Assembly: GCA_025345505.1 (NCBI GenBank)
Contig: JANVCC010010406.1
Span: forward strand, 16,358,271-16,422,270
From: Todiramphus chloris collaris
Taxonomy: Eukaryota > Chordata > Aves > Coraciiformes > Alcedinidae
DNA length: 64,000 nucleotides
Reading direction: 5' to 3'
Under the pieces are notes generated by a model. That model was not told the DNA's origin and ran no database searches. It saw nothing but the letters and a program-made list of their open reading frames with translations. The position numbers were made by a program, and so were the translations under genes. Below are positions 52,020 through 62,731 of the stretch, piece by piece; position 1 is the stretch's first letter, and each line of letters opens with the position of its first letter.

Positions 52020-52220
52020 ACACAGCACCATGCTCCTGAAAGAAATACCTTAAACCACTAAGAATAACAGCTATAAATGCAGCTTACATTAATTTAATCC
52101 TAATTATAACAGCACTTCCCACACTTTGCTATTTGAATATTCAGAGCTACTATTAATTTGCCAGGAGCAGTTTTCATTTTCCACATATCTTCAGGACTCA
52201 ATTAAATTATTCTAGATACA
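52020..52220. promoter_or_regulatory. Candidate conserved non-coding element
   Basis: Non-repetitive block rich in homeodomain-like cores: 'acattaatttaatcctaatt' (52087-52106), 'ctactattaatttgccagg' and 'gactcaattaaattattct' within about 130 bases. No coding potential. The call is by pattern only and unverified. Confidence 0.2.
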
Positions 52221-52764
52221 TTTCTTAGAGTTTTAAAATATTTACATTCTGAATATATAATTTTACTTATTCATGGAGTTTAAGACATTCTTTAATGACA
52301 TCTTTTAAAGGAGAAAAGGATATATGATTAAGTAATAGGGTTGTTTTTCATTCAAATTACGAGACAAAGTAGACTATGGTGCATTATCTGTTTTATACAG
52401 CTTTTATTATACAATATGTGAGAAGAGCATATTAACGGTATGCATGAAAGCTTTCAAGTCTATTACAACTAGTAATACAAATTCACACACAGAAAAATAA
52501 TACGTAATTAACACTTATGTCTTCAGAACCCTGAATAATCACTAAATAATTAATACCTACTATATGTCAGAAAACATCTGCAGTGTGGTCACTCAATACA
52601 AAAACTGATCCCATGCTTAGGAATTTATAATATAAGTTTTGTATTTGCCATCCAAACCAACATGTATTCCACCTTTCGTGAAAGATAAATCACCCAATCA
52701 CAGCAAAGTTACAGCTAGCACACAGGGTAGAGGAGAGTCAGATACAGATTGCCTACATGGGTTT

Positions 52765-52834
52765 GGCTCACTTCAATGATGAATACTTCTCAGCCTCTAT
52801 AGGCAAGTTATTCCAACATTTGACCACCATTACC

Positions 52835-52878
<44 letters not shown>

Positions 52879-52982
52879 TTTTNNNNNNNNNNNNNNNNNN
52901 NNNNNNNNNNNNNNNNNNNNNNNNNNNNNNNNNNNNNNNNNNNNNNNNNNNNNNNNNNNNNNNNNNNNNNNNNNNNNNNNNN

Positions 52983-53028
<46 letters not shown>

Positions 53029-53783
53029 AGTTTTTTTTTTTCTCACAGCTAAACTGAATTTCCTGTGTTTCACTTTGTGTACATTGTCTCTAGCTTCGTT
53101 ACTGGGCAACACTTCAAGAGTCTGTTTCTATCTTCTTTACTGCACCCCATCAGGTATTCAAATAGATACAGAAGATCCCTTTGAGCCTTTCATTCTCTGA
53201 GTTAAACACACACAGGTCTCTCAGACTCTACCCATATGTCAGATGCTCCAGTCTCTTGATTACCTTTGTGGCCCTTCACTGTAATTGCTTCAGGTTATCC
53301 ATGTCTCATCTACTGGGGAGCCCAGCACTGGACCTGGCACACCAGATATGTTTCATCAGTGCTGAGAAGAGAGGGATCACATGCTGCAACCTGTAGGTGA
53401 TACTCTGCCCTGGAAACTGCTCGCTGTCTTTGCTGCAAGGGCATACTGTGGGCTCATGGTTAACTTGGTGTCCACCAGGCACTCCGGGGCCTTTTCTGCA
53501 AATCTGCTTTCAAGATCATCTTCCCCCAGCCTGTGCTGGTATATGGGTTTATTTGCCCCCAGGTGAAGGTCTTTACACTTCCTTTTCTTGAACATCATTA
53601 GATTGTTGTCAGCCTATTTCTCCAGTTCATCAAGGTCACTCTGAATGTAATACACACATACGGTGTATCAGCCTTCTCTCTCAGTTTGGTATGTACTGCA
53701 AACTTAGTGTGGGTGAACTCTGTCCTACTGTCCTAGTCAATAATGAAGATGCTAAACAGTTCAGGATACTGGTTGAAAGAGTC
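52765..53783 (-). mobile_element. CR1 LINE, 3' half of a split minus-strand copy
   Basis: Minus-strand CR1 running from the last ORF2 codons ('cctctataggcaagttattc', left) to the RT catalytic region (right). The block at 53600-53760 ('ctccagttcatcaaggtcac ... gatgctaaacagtt') is the antisense of the FADD and 'GPVLFNIF' segments. A 100-N gap (52883-52982) with A-runs sits near its 3' end. The next part of the same consensus reappears at about 57,914-58,600, so this copy seems to have been split by later insertions. About 110 bases of consensus between the two parts are missing. Confidence 0.85.
52837..53026. other. 100-N assembly gap flanked by A38 and A44 inside CR1
   Basis: A38 (52837-52874), T8, exactly 100 N (52883-52982), A44 (52983-53026). 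On both sides CR1 sequence continues at the place where the consensus has the short motif CAGTAAAGAAGTTTTT, so the gap is a homopolymer expansion inside the LINE. True length unknown. Confidence 0.9.
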
Positions 53784-54223
53784 CCTTAGTGTTGGGGAAT
53801 GGCTTGAGAACAAGGGCCATGGCTCACTGCAAGATATATTAGCAGAAGCTAGGCGTAAGGCCTAGCCTAGCTGCAGGGACAGGATGTCCTCGAGGAGGAA
53901 AGTTAGGATAATAATAGGATAGTTTGGTTAACAGAAAGAGGGACATTATATCAGCATAAGAAAATATCAGGATGTTTTGGTCAACGGAAAGAGGAGCTAT
54001 GTAGCAGCTGGGACCACCAAGGGGTGGTCGTAGGGAGAGTGTGACTTCTTGAATGGACCTATGGGAACTATCATGAATATGTATAACTTGTGTGTACTCC
54101 AATCAGCATGTATTAGTGATTAGCATAATAGTATATAAGTAGCTGCAAGTGTGACAATAAATTAAGTTTGCCTATTAATCATATTGATTTCCTGCACTCT
54201 TCCCTCGCCATTCCGCACCTTAG
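53784..54223. repeat. 6-bp target-site duplication CCTTAG around solo LTR
   Basis: CCTTAG at 53784-53789 and again at 54218-54223, each directly touching the LTR ends. Six bases is the usual duplication for class II (alpha/beta-type, ERVK) elements. Confidence 0.8.
53790..54217 (+). mobile_element. Solo LTR, class II (ERVK, alpha-like) endogenous retrovirus
   Basis: A 428-bp block with TG (TGTTGGGG) and CA (CATTCCGCA) ends. Promoter TATATAA at 54132-54138 is followed only 18 bases later by the polyadenylation signal AATAAA (54156-54161), giving a very short R region, and U5 contains 'atattgatttcctgcactc'. That spacing resembles avian alpharetrovirus LTRs. U3 carries an 8-bp inverted repeat AGCTAGGC/GCCTAGCT (53847-53872). 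No internal viral genes are adjacent, so the provirus was lost by LTR-LTR recombination. The open frame at 53839-54102 (minus) is a shadow. Confidence 0.85.
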
Positions 54224-54368
54224 GTGATGTTCCTGAAAGGCAAAGGGATCCAGACAGGCTGGGCATTTTTCAAGAATGAAATCGTAGAGATGCAGGGGCA
54301 GGCTGTCCCCATGTGTCATAAGATGAAATGGTGAGGAAAATGAACAGCCTGACTGAACAAGGGAGCTT

Positions 54369-55199
54369 TTGCTGGGACTTGGGAAAAAAAGGAGACTTTA
54401 CCACCTTTGGAAGAAGGGGCAGGCAACCCAAGAAGAGTACAGGGATCTAGTTAGGTCATGCAGAGAGAACATCAGAAAGGAAAAAGTCCAGATAGAACTC
54501 AATCTGGCCACTGTTGTAAGAAATAATAAAAAAGGTTTTCACAATTATATGAAAAAAATAAAGAGAGACAAGGAGAATCTCCACCCTTTGTTGGATGAAG
54601 GGGGAAACATTGCCACCAAGGATAAGGAAAAGGCTGAGGTACTTAATGTCTTCTTTGCATCAGCCTTTAACGCTCAGACCAGTTATCCTTAGGTTATCAG
54701 TCCCCTTGTGCTGGAAGACAGGGACAGAGAGCAGAGTAAAATACCCATAATCTGGCAGGAATCAGTTAATGACCTGCCACAGCACCTAGACACTCTGAAG
54801 TCTATGGGGCTGTATAGGATCTACCCAAGAGTGCTGAGGGAGCTGGAAAAGGAGCTTTCCAAACCACTTTCCATCATGTATCAGCAGTCCCGGTTAATAG
54901 GGGAGGACCCGGATGACTGAAGGCTTGCCAGTGTGATGTCCATCTACAGGAAGGGCTGGAAGGAGGATCTGGGGAACTACAGGCCTGTCAGTCTAACCTC
55001 AGTACCAGGGAAAATCATGGAATGGTTCATCTTGAGTGCACTTGCATGGCATGTACAGGGCCACCAGGGGATCAGGACCAGCCAGCATGGCTTCATGAAG
55101 GACAGGTCCTGCTTGACCAACCTGATCTCCTTCTGTGACCAGGTTACCCATCTGATGGGCTGTGGATGTTGTCTGCCTGGACTTCAGGAAGGCCTCTGA
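54369..55199 (+). pseudogene. CR1 ORF2 remnant: linker and RT fingers, one frame with two stops
   Basis: One reading frame is preserved for about 830 bases and broken only by TAG at 54690-54692 and TGA at 54918-54920; the latter sits where the family has Trp in 'DPDDWRLASV'. Visible blocks: 'RRLYHLWKKGQATQEEYRDL' (linker), 'KEKAEVLNVFFASAFN' (linker end), 'GLYRIYPRVLRELEKEL' (RT start) and 'HGFMKDRSCLTNLISF'. The frame is lost near 55,150-55,170, before motif A. Length retained is under a third of a full ORF2. Confidence 0.85.
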
Positions 55200-55507
55200 C
55201 ACTATTTCCCACAGCATTCTGATAGACAAGGTGGCAGCTCATGGCTTAGACATATGTACTCTTTGATAGGTTAAAAACTGGTTGGATGGCCAGGCCCAGA
55301 GAGTGGTGGTGAATGGAGTTAAAACCAGTTGACTGCCAGTCACAAGTGGTGTCTGTCAGGGCTCAGTTTTGGGGACAGTCTTGTTTCATATCCTTATGAA
55401 TGATTTGGATGAGGGGATTGATGGGCACCGTTTCTAAGTTTGCAGATGACACCAAATGGAGCAGGAGAGTTGATCTTCTTGAGGATAGGGAAGGTCTGTA
55501 GAGGGAT

Positions 55508-55932
55508 TTGGACAGGCTGTATTGGTGGACCAAGTTCAGCTGTATGTGGTTTAACAAGGCCAAGTGCCAGGTCCTGAATTTGGGTCATGACAATCCCCTG
55601 CAACACTACAGCTGTGGGGAAGAGTTGTTGGAAAGCCACACAGCAGAAAAGGATCTGAGGTTACTAGTGAACAAACAGCTGAACATGAACCAGCAGTGTG
55701 CCCAGGTGACCATGAGGCCAACATCATCCTGGCCTGTGTCAAAAATAGCGTGACCAGCAGGAGTAGGGAAGTGATTGTGTCCCTATACTCAGCACTGGTG
55801 AGGACACAGCTTGGATATTGTGATCAGTTTGGGGCATTACAATGTAAGAAAGACATTGAGGTGCTGGAGTGGGTCCAGAGAAGGGCAACAAAGCTTGTGA
55901 GGGTTCTGGAGAATAACCCTTGTGAGGAATAG
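55508..55932 (+). pseudogene. CR1 ORF2 remnant: post-catalytic region in two frames
   Basis: Two overlapping open pieces (55508-55753 and 55696-55932) together cover the part after FADD: 'FNKAKCQVLNLGH', '[20 protein letters not shown]', then '[20 protein letters not shown]' and '[20 protein letters not shown]'. A one-frame shift separates them around 55,700-55,740. Remnant only. Confidence 0.82.
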
Positions 55933-56471
55933 CTGTCTGAACTGTGGTTTTTTAGCCTAGAGAAGAGGAGGTTGATGGGAGAACTTATGGCTCTTTACAA
56001 TTACCTGAGAGGAGGTCATAAGGAGGCGGATATAAGTAACTACCAAATAACTAGCAATAGGATGAGAGGAAATGGGCTTAAGTAGCACCAGGGGAGGTTT
56101 AGACTGGATATTAGGAAAAAATTCTATACTGAAAGAGCGGTGAGGCATTGGAACAGGCTGCTCTGGGAGGTACTGTAGTCATCCTCACTGGAGGTATTCA
56201 AAAAGTGTGTAGATGTGGCCTGTCTGTACATGGTTTAGTGGTCATGATAATGTTGGTTTGATGGTTTGACTTGATGATGGTCTTTTCCAACCTTAGTATT
56301 TCTATGATTCTATAAACTCATGGGGCCTGATGGGATTAATCCCAGAGTACTGAAGAAGCTAGCAGATGTTATGACAGGCACCACTTAATCCCATACTAAA
56401 GGTCTTGGGATTCTGGAGAGATTCCTGCTGACACGAAGCTAGGCAGTGTTATTCTAATTTACAAGAAGGGC

Positions 56472-57302
56472 ATGAGGGAAGACTCAGGGAACTGCAGACC
56501 CATTAGACTAATCTCAGTTCCTGGAAAAATTAGGGAGAATTTTGTACTGGGTGCCATCAAAAGGTATTTAAAGAATAATACACTCCTCAGGCACAGTCAA
56601 AACAGGCTCAGAAAGGGAAAGTCCTGTTTAACAAAGCTGATATCCTTCTATAAGGTCACCTGCCTAGCTGATGAATGAAAGGTGGTGGATGTAGTTTTTC
56701 TGGATTTTAGTATGGCATTTGATACTGTCCCTCACAGCATCCTTCTGGACAAGCTGTCCGGCTGTGGGATGAGCAAGTTCACGGTGTTCTGGGTGAAGAA
56801 CTCTCTGAAAGGTTGTAGTCCATGGAGCTACATCTGACTAGTGACCAGTCACCAGTGGTACTCCTCAGGGCTCAATGAAAGGGCCAGTTCTTCTCAAGAA
56901 TTGTATCAGCGATCTAGATGTAGGAGTCAAATGCTCCATTAGCAAGTTTGCTGATGATACCAAACTGGGAGATGTTGTTGACTTTTTTGAGGGACAAGAG
57001 CCCTTGCAGACGGATCTGGATAGATTGGAGCATTGGGCTATGATTAATGGGATGATTCTGAATGTGGGACAGAGTAATGCTGGGACAAGTCTAAATTGGG
57101 AGAGCAGTGGTTACAGAGCAGCCGTGCAGAAAGGGATCTGGGGATGCTGGCTGTCAGCAGCATCAATACGAGTCAGCAGTGTGCCCTGGCAGCCAAGAGG
57201 GCAAAATATATCCTGGGGTGCATCAAACACAGCATAACTAGCTACTCAAAAGAAGTGATTATCCTGCTATATTTAGTGTCCGTGCAGCCTGTCTTGGTTT
57301 AA
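56472..57302 (+). pseudogene. CR1 ORF2 remnant with RT catalytic motifs, frameshifted
   Basis: Pieces at 56472-56678 ('NCRPIRLISVPGKIRENFVL', then 'KGKSCLTKLISFY'), motif A at 56700-56723, 56875-57237 ('SISKFADDTKLGDVVDFF' holds the catalytic Asp pair) and 57096-57302 ('AERDLGMLAVSSINTSQQCA'). Stops and shifts between pieces mean no RT could be made. Function of the intact family protein: target-primed reverse transcription of CR1 RNA. Confidence 0.82.
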
Positions 57303-57431
57303 TGTGTGTAATGCTGGGCCCCACAATTTAAGAAGGATGTGAAAGCCCTTGAATGCATCCAGAAGTCGGCAACAAAGTTGGTGACAGAGCTGGAAGGTAT
57401 ATCCTATAAGAAATAGCCAAGAACTCTGCGA

Positions 57432-57725
57432 TTGCCTAGTTTAGAGAAAAGGAGGCTGACCGGTGACAGCATTGCTCACTACAGATTCCTGAGTGTGGGA
57501 AGTGGAGGGGGAGGTGCTGATCTCTTCTTCCTGATATCCAGTGACAGGATGCATGATAATAGTATAAAGCTGTGCCAGGGGAGGTTCAGACTGGCCAATA
57601 GGAAGCATTTCTTTACTGAAATGTTGGTCAAACACTGGAACAGGGTTTCTAAAGAGGTAGTCAATGCCCCAAGGCTGCTGGTATATAAGAGGCATTTGGA
57701 CAATGTGCATAATAACAGGCTTTAA
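57432..57725 (+). pseudogene. CR1 ORF2 extreme C-terminal remnant
   Basis: 97 open codons: 'SLEKRRLTGDSIAHYRFL', then 'FRLANRKHFFTEMLVKHWNR' and 'VVNAPRLLVYKRHLDN'. These are the closing blocks of ORF2 of the copy above, in one uninterrupted frame ending at the normal place shortly before the 3' untranslated end. Confidence 0.8.
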
Positions 57726-57803
57726 CATTTGGTCAGCCCTGAACTGATCAGGCAGATAGATAAGATGATTGTTATAGGCCCCTTTCAATTGAAATGCTCC
57801 TAT

Positions 57804-57913
57804 TCTCTCTTCTCTTCTCTTCTCTTCTCTTCTCTTCTCTTCTCTTCTCTTCTCTTCTCTTCTCTTCTCTTCTCTTCTCTTCTTTCTTTCTATTTCTTTT
57901 CTGTTCTATTCTA
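57804..57913 (+). repeat. (TCTCT)n array grown from a CR1 tail
   Basis: About 16 units of TCTCT (57804-57883) followed by 'TTTC' variants and two ATTCT units. CR1 copies of this subfamily end in (ATTCT)n; the array begins with ATTCTCTCT and ends ATTCTATTCT, so it looks like an expanded and mutated tail. Confidence 0.9.
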
Positions 57914-58600
57914 GCTCATACTACATCAGCTTATCTATGAGGATATGATAGGACATGGTGTCAAAACTCTTGCTTACACTGAGATAAATAACTGCTGCTC
58001 TGCCCCCATCCACTGAGACAGTTATCTCTTCATAGAAAGGTATCAGGTTGAACAGACATGATTTGTTCTTTGTAAATCAGTGATGACTCCTTCTGATCCC
58101 TTTCCAGTTCTCAGTGTGTTTGGAAATGATATCCAGGAACATTTACTTTACAACCTTCCCAGGGATTGGGGTGAGGCTGGCTGGTCTGTCCCAAGATCCT
58201 CCTGCCTTCCCTTCTAGATAATAGCAGAAGCATTTCATGTCTCCCAGTTTTCAGGAACTTCCTGTAATCATCAAGGCCTTTCAAAGATAACTAAAAGTCA
58301 TTTTGCAATGTTGCTATCCAGCTCCCTCAGTGCTCATGGGTGCATTCTGTGAGATGCTAGTTACTTGCATATTTCCAGTTTATAAAAATGTTCTCTAACC
58401 TTATCCTCCACCACCAAGGGTAAGCTTCCCTTGTTTCAGATTTTCCCAGTGGACTCAGGCACCTGTGATTGCTGAAACCAGGTCTTACCAGTGAAGACAG
58501 AGGTGAAGAAGGAATCCAGAACCTCAGCCTTTTCTAGGAAATTTACCACCAGATCCTGCCCCTGTTCTTGCTTTTGCTGCTGCTTAACCTGTAGTTGCAC
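57914..58600 (-). mobile_element. CR1 LINE, 5' part of the split minus-strand copy
   Basis: Minus-strand CR1 from RT motif A region ('atcagcttatctatgaggat', 'ggtgtcaaaactcttgctta') through the fingers ('ggtatcaggttgaacagaca', 'ttcccagggattggggtgag') to the linker ('gaccagtgaagacagaggtg' type region and 'cttttgctgctgctt'). It continues the consensus where the segment ending at 53,783 stops, in the same orientation, apart from about 110 missing bases. The right border near 58,600 is approximate. Confidence 0.82.
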
Positions 58601-58693
58601 CTGCATATTCTTATCGTATCAACTGGAAAATGGAGACATACTAAGAGATGTAATCTGGGACACAGAAAAAATTTGAATTTGTGCATTCTAGTA

Positions 58694-58876
58694 ATTCTAG
58701 GAGATGTTCCTGGGACTCATTAGTCAACACTACTGTTTCTCTGGACAAAATCTTAATTTAATGTGCATAATAATAATAATAATTAAAAAAAAAAAATATT
58801 CTAAGAGCTGTTCTTGGGACTCAGTCAAGACTACTGTTTTTCTCTGAATAAAATCTTAATTTAATGCACATAATCA
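58694..58876 (+). repeat. Diverged tandem duplication, 104-base period
   Basis: Unit 1 (58694-58772) and unit 2 (58798-58876) share 'ttctaRgagMtgttcYtggg', 'actcaNtagtcaa/gtcaaga', 'ctactgttt' and 'aaaatcttaatttaatg'. They are separated by (AAT)n and A12. I estimate the units differ by roughly 15 percent by eye. Not a repeat I can name. Confidence 0.8.
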
Positions 58877-61800
58877 ATTAAAATACAGAGACCATAAAAA
58901 ATGTGGGTTTTTGTATGTCTTTAATAACACCAGAGCCTGTTCAAATGAAATGACAAACATCAAAGAAAAAAAAAAATCAACCTGAAAGAAATCTTTTTTG
59001 CAACCCAAATAAGATATTTTTTCCCATATCTTCTCAACTTTTAAAGCAGATTTAACCAGATCCCCTGACTGAAATGAAAACAGATACTGTCTTCACAGTA
59101 GTTTCCTTACTCCATGCACTTTTGTCCTTTTAGTATTGCCTAGACTGGAAATCAAAATGTTGAATGTTGTAAGAAAGATTCTTAGTCATTACATTTTGCG
59201 TGCAACATCCATTACCAAAATAGAATCCAGCCACCATGGGCAGTGATCTTTTAAAGTAGAAAGGGAAAAGGTCACTTAAGGTTTTAATCTCTAAGGTGTT
59301 ATGTGGCTGAGCACATGTTTTAAAGCTTTGTTGTATAAGTGACACGTTGCTCTGCACCTTGCAGAGCTGATCCTTAGACACACAATAATAGGCATCTGAT
59401 GCCATCATTCTGGAGTATTTAAGCACAAGACCATATTTTTGAGAATTAAAAATTATTGTAGCTTGGATTCATTCAAGTATAGGAATTCATTGCAAGGCCC
59501 TTTGAGTACTTAATTTTTGTGTTCAGAATATGCTTGAGAATCTTGGCAATTCACTGCAGAACAGGCTCCAGAAGGCCAATTTATAGCAACTCCATCTACA
59601 TATAACTATCTGGGTCATTTGTGCCAAAGGGCTGTACTTCCCATAGGTCTGAATTTTGCTTTCACCAAACCATCATATTTTGCCTATTTAAAGTCTGGGT
59701 GTTTATATTCCATTTAAGGAGTTTTGCTGCTTTGTTTTTTATTTAATTATATAGACCTATATCACTTCTGTTCAAAGGATTCCCATATAACAGACTGAAA
59801 TTGAACTTAATAGCAGCATATTTACAGCTAAACAGCTTGATTTCAAATATAACATTTACTATAGCATACAACAATACTTCATACTTTCCCATTTTTATCT
59901 TTTTTTATGGAAAGAAAATATAAAGTAGCTCTACAACTAATTAAATATCACAATAGTTGATTATCTCTAATAATAACAAGGAATGAATGATATCTCTAGA
60001 GCTTTGGATGCTTTTCTGTGATTGTTACAATTGATCTTTAATTGTTCTATCTAAAAATTAATTTCCTGTCCTCACAATTATCTTCCTTGAAATACTTATG
60101 AATAGGATCCTGCTAACAGCTATTTTGACTAATTTCCCTGAAGATGGTCTGAAATTTTTCATATCATTACAATTGTCTCTGAAGAACTTATCCTTGTTTT
60201 TAAGAAAAAAATGTCATTCTTACATACTACATTCTTACGTGACTTTCTGACATATTTAATATCTATTTATCACGTTTTAAAATAATAGAGAATGTATATA
60301 GGTAATTTCTTCTAACCTGTAAAGGCTACAAATGTTGGTAATGCACTCTTACAAAATGACTCTTCGTGACATCCACATTCTGTTTAAAGAGCTGAACAGG
60401 GTGAAGCCAAGTCAGTTACAATGTGTCTGGCTCAGTCACATTACAGTAGTTTGAAAGATGCTTTAATTTGGTTGTATATAATTTGGGTGTGTAGCCTCTG
60501 AGTAGTCATGTGTCTTCTGCAATACTAACACTCTGATCACGTTTTGTAGCCCTTTGCTTCAGCATCTTGTTTCACCAGGCTTCTTAGGAAAGAGGTGAAG
60601 GAGGTAATTCCTTGTACTTTTTCTTGACAGGTATTTTGTTTTTCCCTTTAATAGCCACTCATCCCTAGGCAGGAAATCAGAAAAACTGTAGCAAGAAAAA
60701 ACTATTTGTATATAGGTCATACATTGCACTGGTGGAGCTGGGGGGCAGTCAATCTGCCTTTAATTCTATCTTAAAAAACCCAACCTAAACAAACAAAAAA
60801 TGAGCAACCAAGAACTAGGTTAATTACAGAGAGTTTAAATTAGATTGCACCAGATTCTCGACAGCAGAGGAGAGAGAAACTGAGGGAAAAACATTTCCAT
60901 ATACCCTTTTAACCAACTGTTACCTGCAATGCTACCTAAATTTAGGACATATTTCAGCTTCATCAAGTTTGCAACTCAGTGTGAAATGCTAACAGTTGCA
61001 TTATTTTTATAACATTTATACCAACAAATCAGCCCATACATCTTATACATAACTCAGGCATTTGGGGCATATTCTGACCTCATACAATTCATAGATGTAA
61101 TGAAATATGTTTTCCTGAATTTCAAAGTCAGATTCTCTTTCTTTCAGCATTTTCTTTCATCAGCCTTCAAAGGAAGCAAATGAAGCAGACAATTCCTCTT
61201 GCTAACTGATGCTGCTAGAATTTTAATTGGTTTACTCATGTGCCAGTGAGGATAAATGTCACTTGATAAACCTGTTCTTGTATTTGTAATTTGGAATCAC
61301 ATTTAATACTTCTTGTTTTCTACAAATATTTCATTTATTGTTAGAATAAGTAAGGTTTATCAAATCAACAACGGAGAGATTTTTTTTTTTTTTATTTATT
61401 TTTTTTCCCCTACAGGAATTCTCTAAGAATTAGAGTAAGACAAAGAAGCTGGTTACGGGGTTTTGTTTATTCTGATTTTTTTTTCAAATAAATGGAAGTG
61501 TCTCTCTAACTATATATTACAGGTATGAAAATGTGTTTATACTCAGACATTCACTTAACATGGTAAGAAGAAAAACAAAACCCAAATAAATTATAGTGTC
61601 TTCAATTTTAAGATATTAAAATGCGTTGCCCAACTAGTAACATGAAGTCCATTATTTTATTTTCATTTACTTCTGATTTTTATGTTTTGTTGCTCCAATA
61701 TAGGGCAAGGATTAATTAATAAAAGATTATTTTTTGCTCCAGAAATATGAGAAATTATAAGACATAATTAAGAAAGCTGGCCATCTTGGTAGAGTCACAA

Positions 61801-62730
61801 GCTTAGGCTACAACACTGTGTCTGTTTTAAGACTGGTACAATATCTTCAGCAAAATTCTGCCTCTTCCTGCAAGAGAAATAGATCTTTATATGAAAAGCG
61901 GAGAAGAATAGAGCAACAGTTGAGAAACTGAGAAGAGGCAATGCAAAAATATTCTAAAAGGTTAACTCCACTTCAGAAATTGGCTGTGATGATTACTTCA
62001 TTTTTGTCACTATTTCAGAGGTGCTGTAAGGAAAGGCAAACTAATTTTTAATTTAGAACATCAATTCACTAGTGATCTTACTCTGAGTTTCAAACTTCAC
62101 ACAGAGTATGAGATACACCTGATAGATCATAACTGCACAAGTCTAAGGAAAAATAAAATGATGTTACCTTTTCCTCTACTATCAGCAAAATCTCTGTGAG
62201 TATTTTTCTGTGGGAATAAAAAGTAAGACTGGAGGCTTTGGAAGCTTTGTGCACACACAATCAGATTTCTTTGTGACTACTTTTGCAGAAGAGACACAAT
62301 TTGCACATAAACTAATTGGCCAATTGTCTGGGGCAGGGTCTAGAAGTATTACAATGTCAATCTGATAAACTACTGGACTTTTCCCTGCAAGTTATATGTC
62401 TACAAAGTCATTTCTAGTTACATATTAATTTATTCTGCTTGAATTCAGTGACTGCAGGGCAGAAGTTATTTGCCATCCAGAAGCAGTATCACTGTTAGGA
62501 TGGTAGTGTGCCCAGACTAAAACACTGCTGAGAGATGGATCTTGTTATCATTAACACAGTACAATGCTAAAATGGTTAATGTCTGCATATATGAAATCTC
62601 TACATTTCTCAGATAACTGTTCAGCCACAATACTCACCCCTGCTTATCTAATTTACTTTAATACAGATGGGTTTAGACTACTTCCCAATCTTGAAAAAAT
62701 TCATTTTGATACACTCCTATAAGATAAATC
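58877..62730. other. AT-rich unique non-coding sequence
   Basis: About 3.9 kb with no recognised gene or repeat. The longest frame (59130-59426, minus, 98 codons) has no recognisable motif. A 12-bp palindrome AATTGGCCAATT lies near 62315-62326, and T-runs lie near 61381-61393. Confidence 0.5.
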
Positions 62731-62731
62731 A

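Larger units (their letters stand above)
49859..52764. other. AT-rich unique sequence
   Basis: No gene recognised. It contains a purine-rich simple stretch (50842-50944), an A23 tract (51263-51285) and a candidate conserved non-coding block near 52.02-52.22 kb. Confidence 0.5.
54224..56316 (+). mobile_element. CR1 LINE, long 5'-truncated copy (ORF2 linker, RT, 3' end)
   Basis: About 2.1 kb. Starts in the ORF2 linker after the endonuclease ('aaagggatccagacaggctg'), passes the linker (54369-54692), RT fingers ('NYRPVSLTSVPGKIME', about 54969-55018), motif A (LDFRKASD, 55177-55200), the FADD box (55439-55450), the thumb ('[17 protein letters not shown]') and ends '...ggtttgacttgatgatggtc', 'ttttccaaccttagtatttc', 'tatgattctata'. 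Two nonsense codons and several frameshifts inactivate it. The 5' border coincides with the solo LTR. Confidence 0.93.
56317..57803 (+). mobile_element. CR1 LINE, second plus-strand copy in tandem, different subfamily
   Basis: Starts abruptly in RT at 'aaactcatggggcctgatgg', directly after the tail of the preceding copy, and runs to a 3' end of a different type: 'gatcaggcagatagataaga', 'tgattgttataggccccttt', then 'attct' pentamers. Motif A (LDFSMAFD, 56700-56723) and the FADD box (56947-56958) are intact as motifs but in different frames; TGA at 56676-56678 and other indels break ORF2. The tail passes straight into the (TCTCT)n array. Confidence 0.9.

Noticed and set aside
52757-53200. 147-codon and 114-codon frames across the second gap
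   Set aside because: Same artefact; the real parts are CR1 ORF2 tail or its antisense.
59130-59426. 98-codon minus-strand frame
   Set aside because: No motif, no neighbouring exon, no repeat match I recognise.
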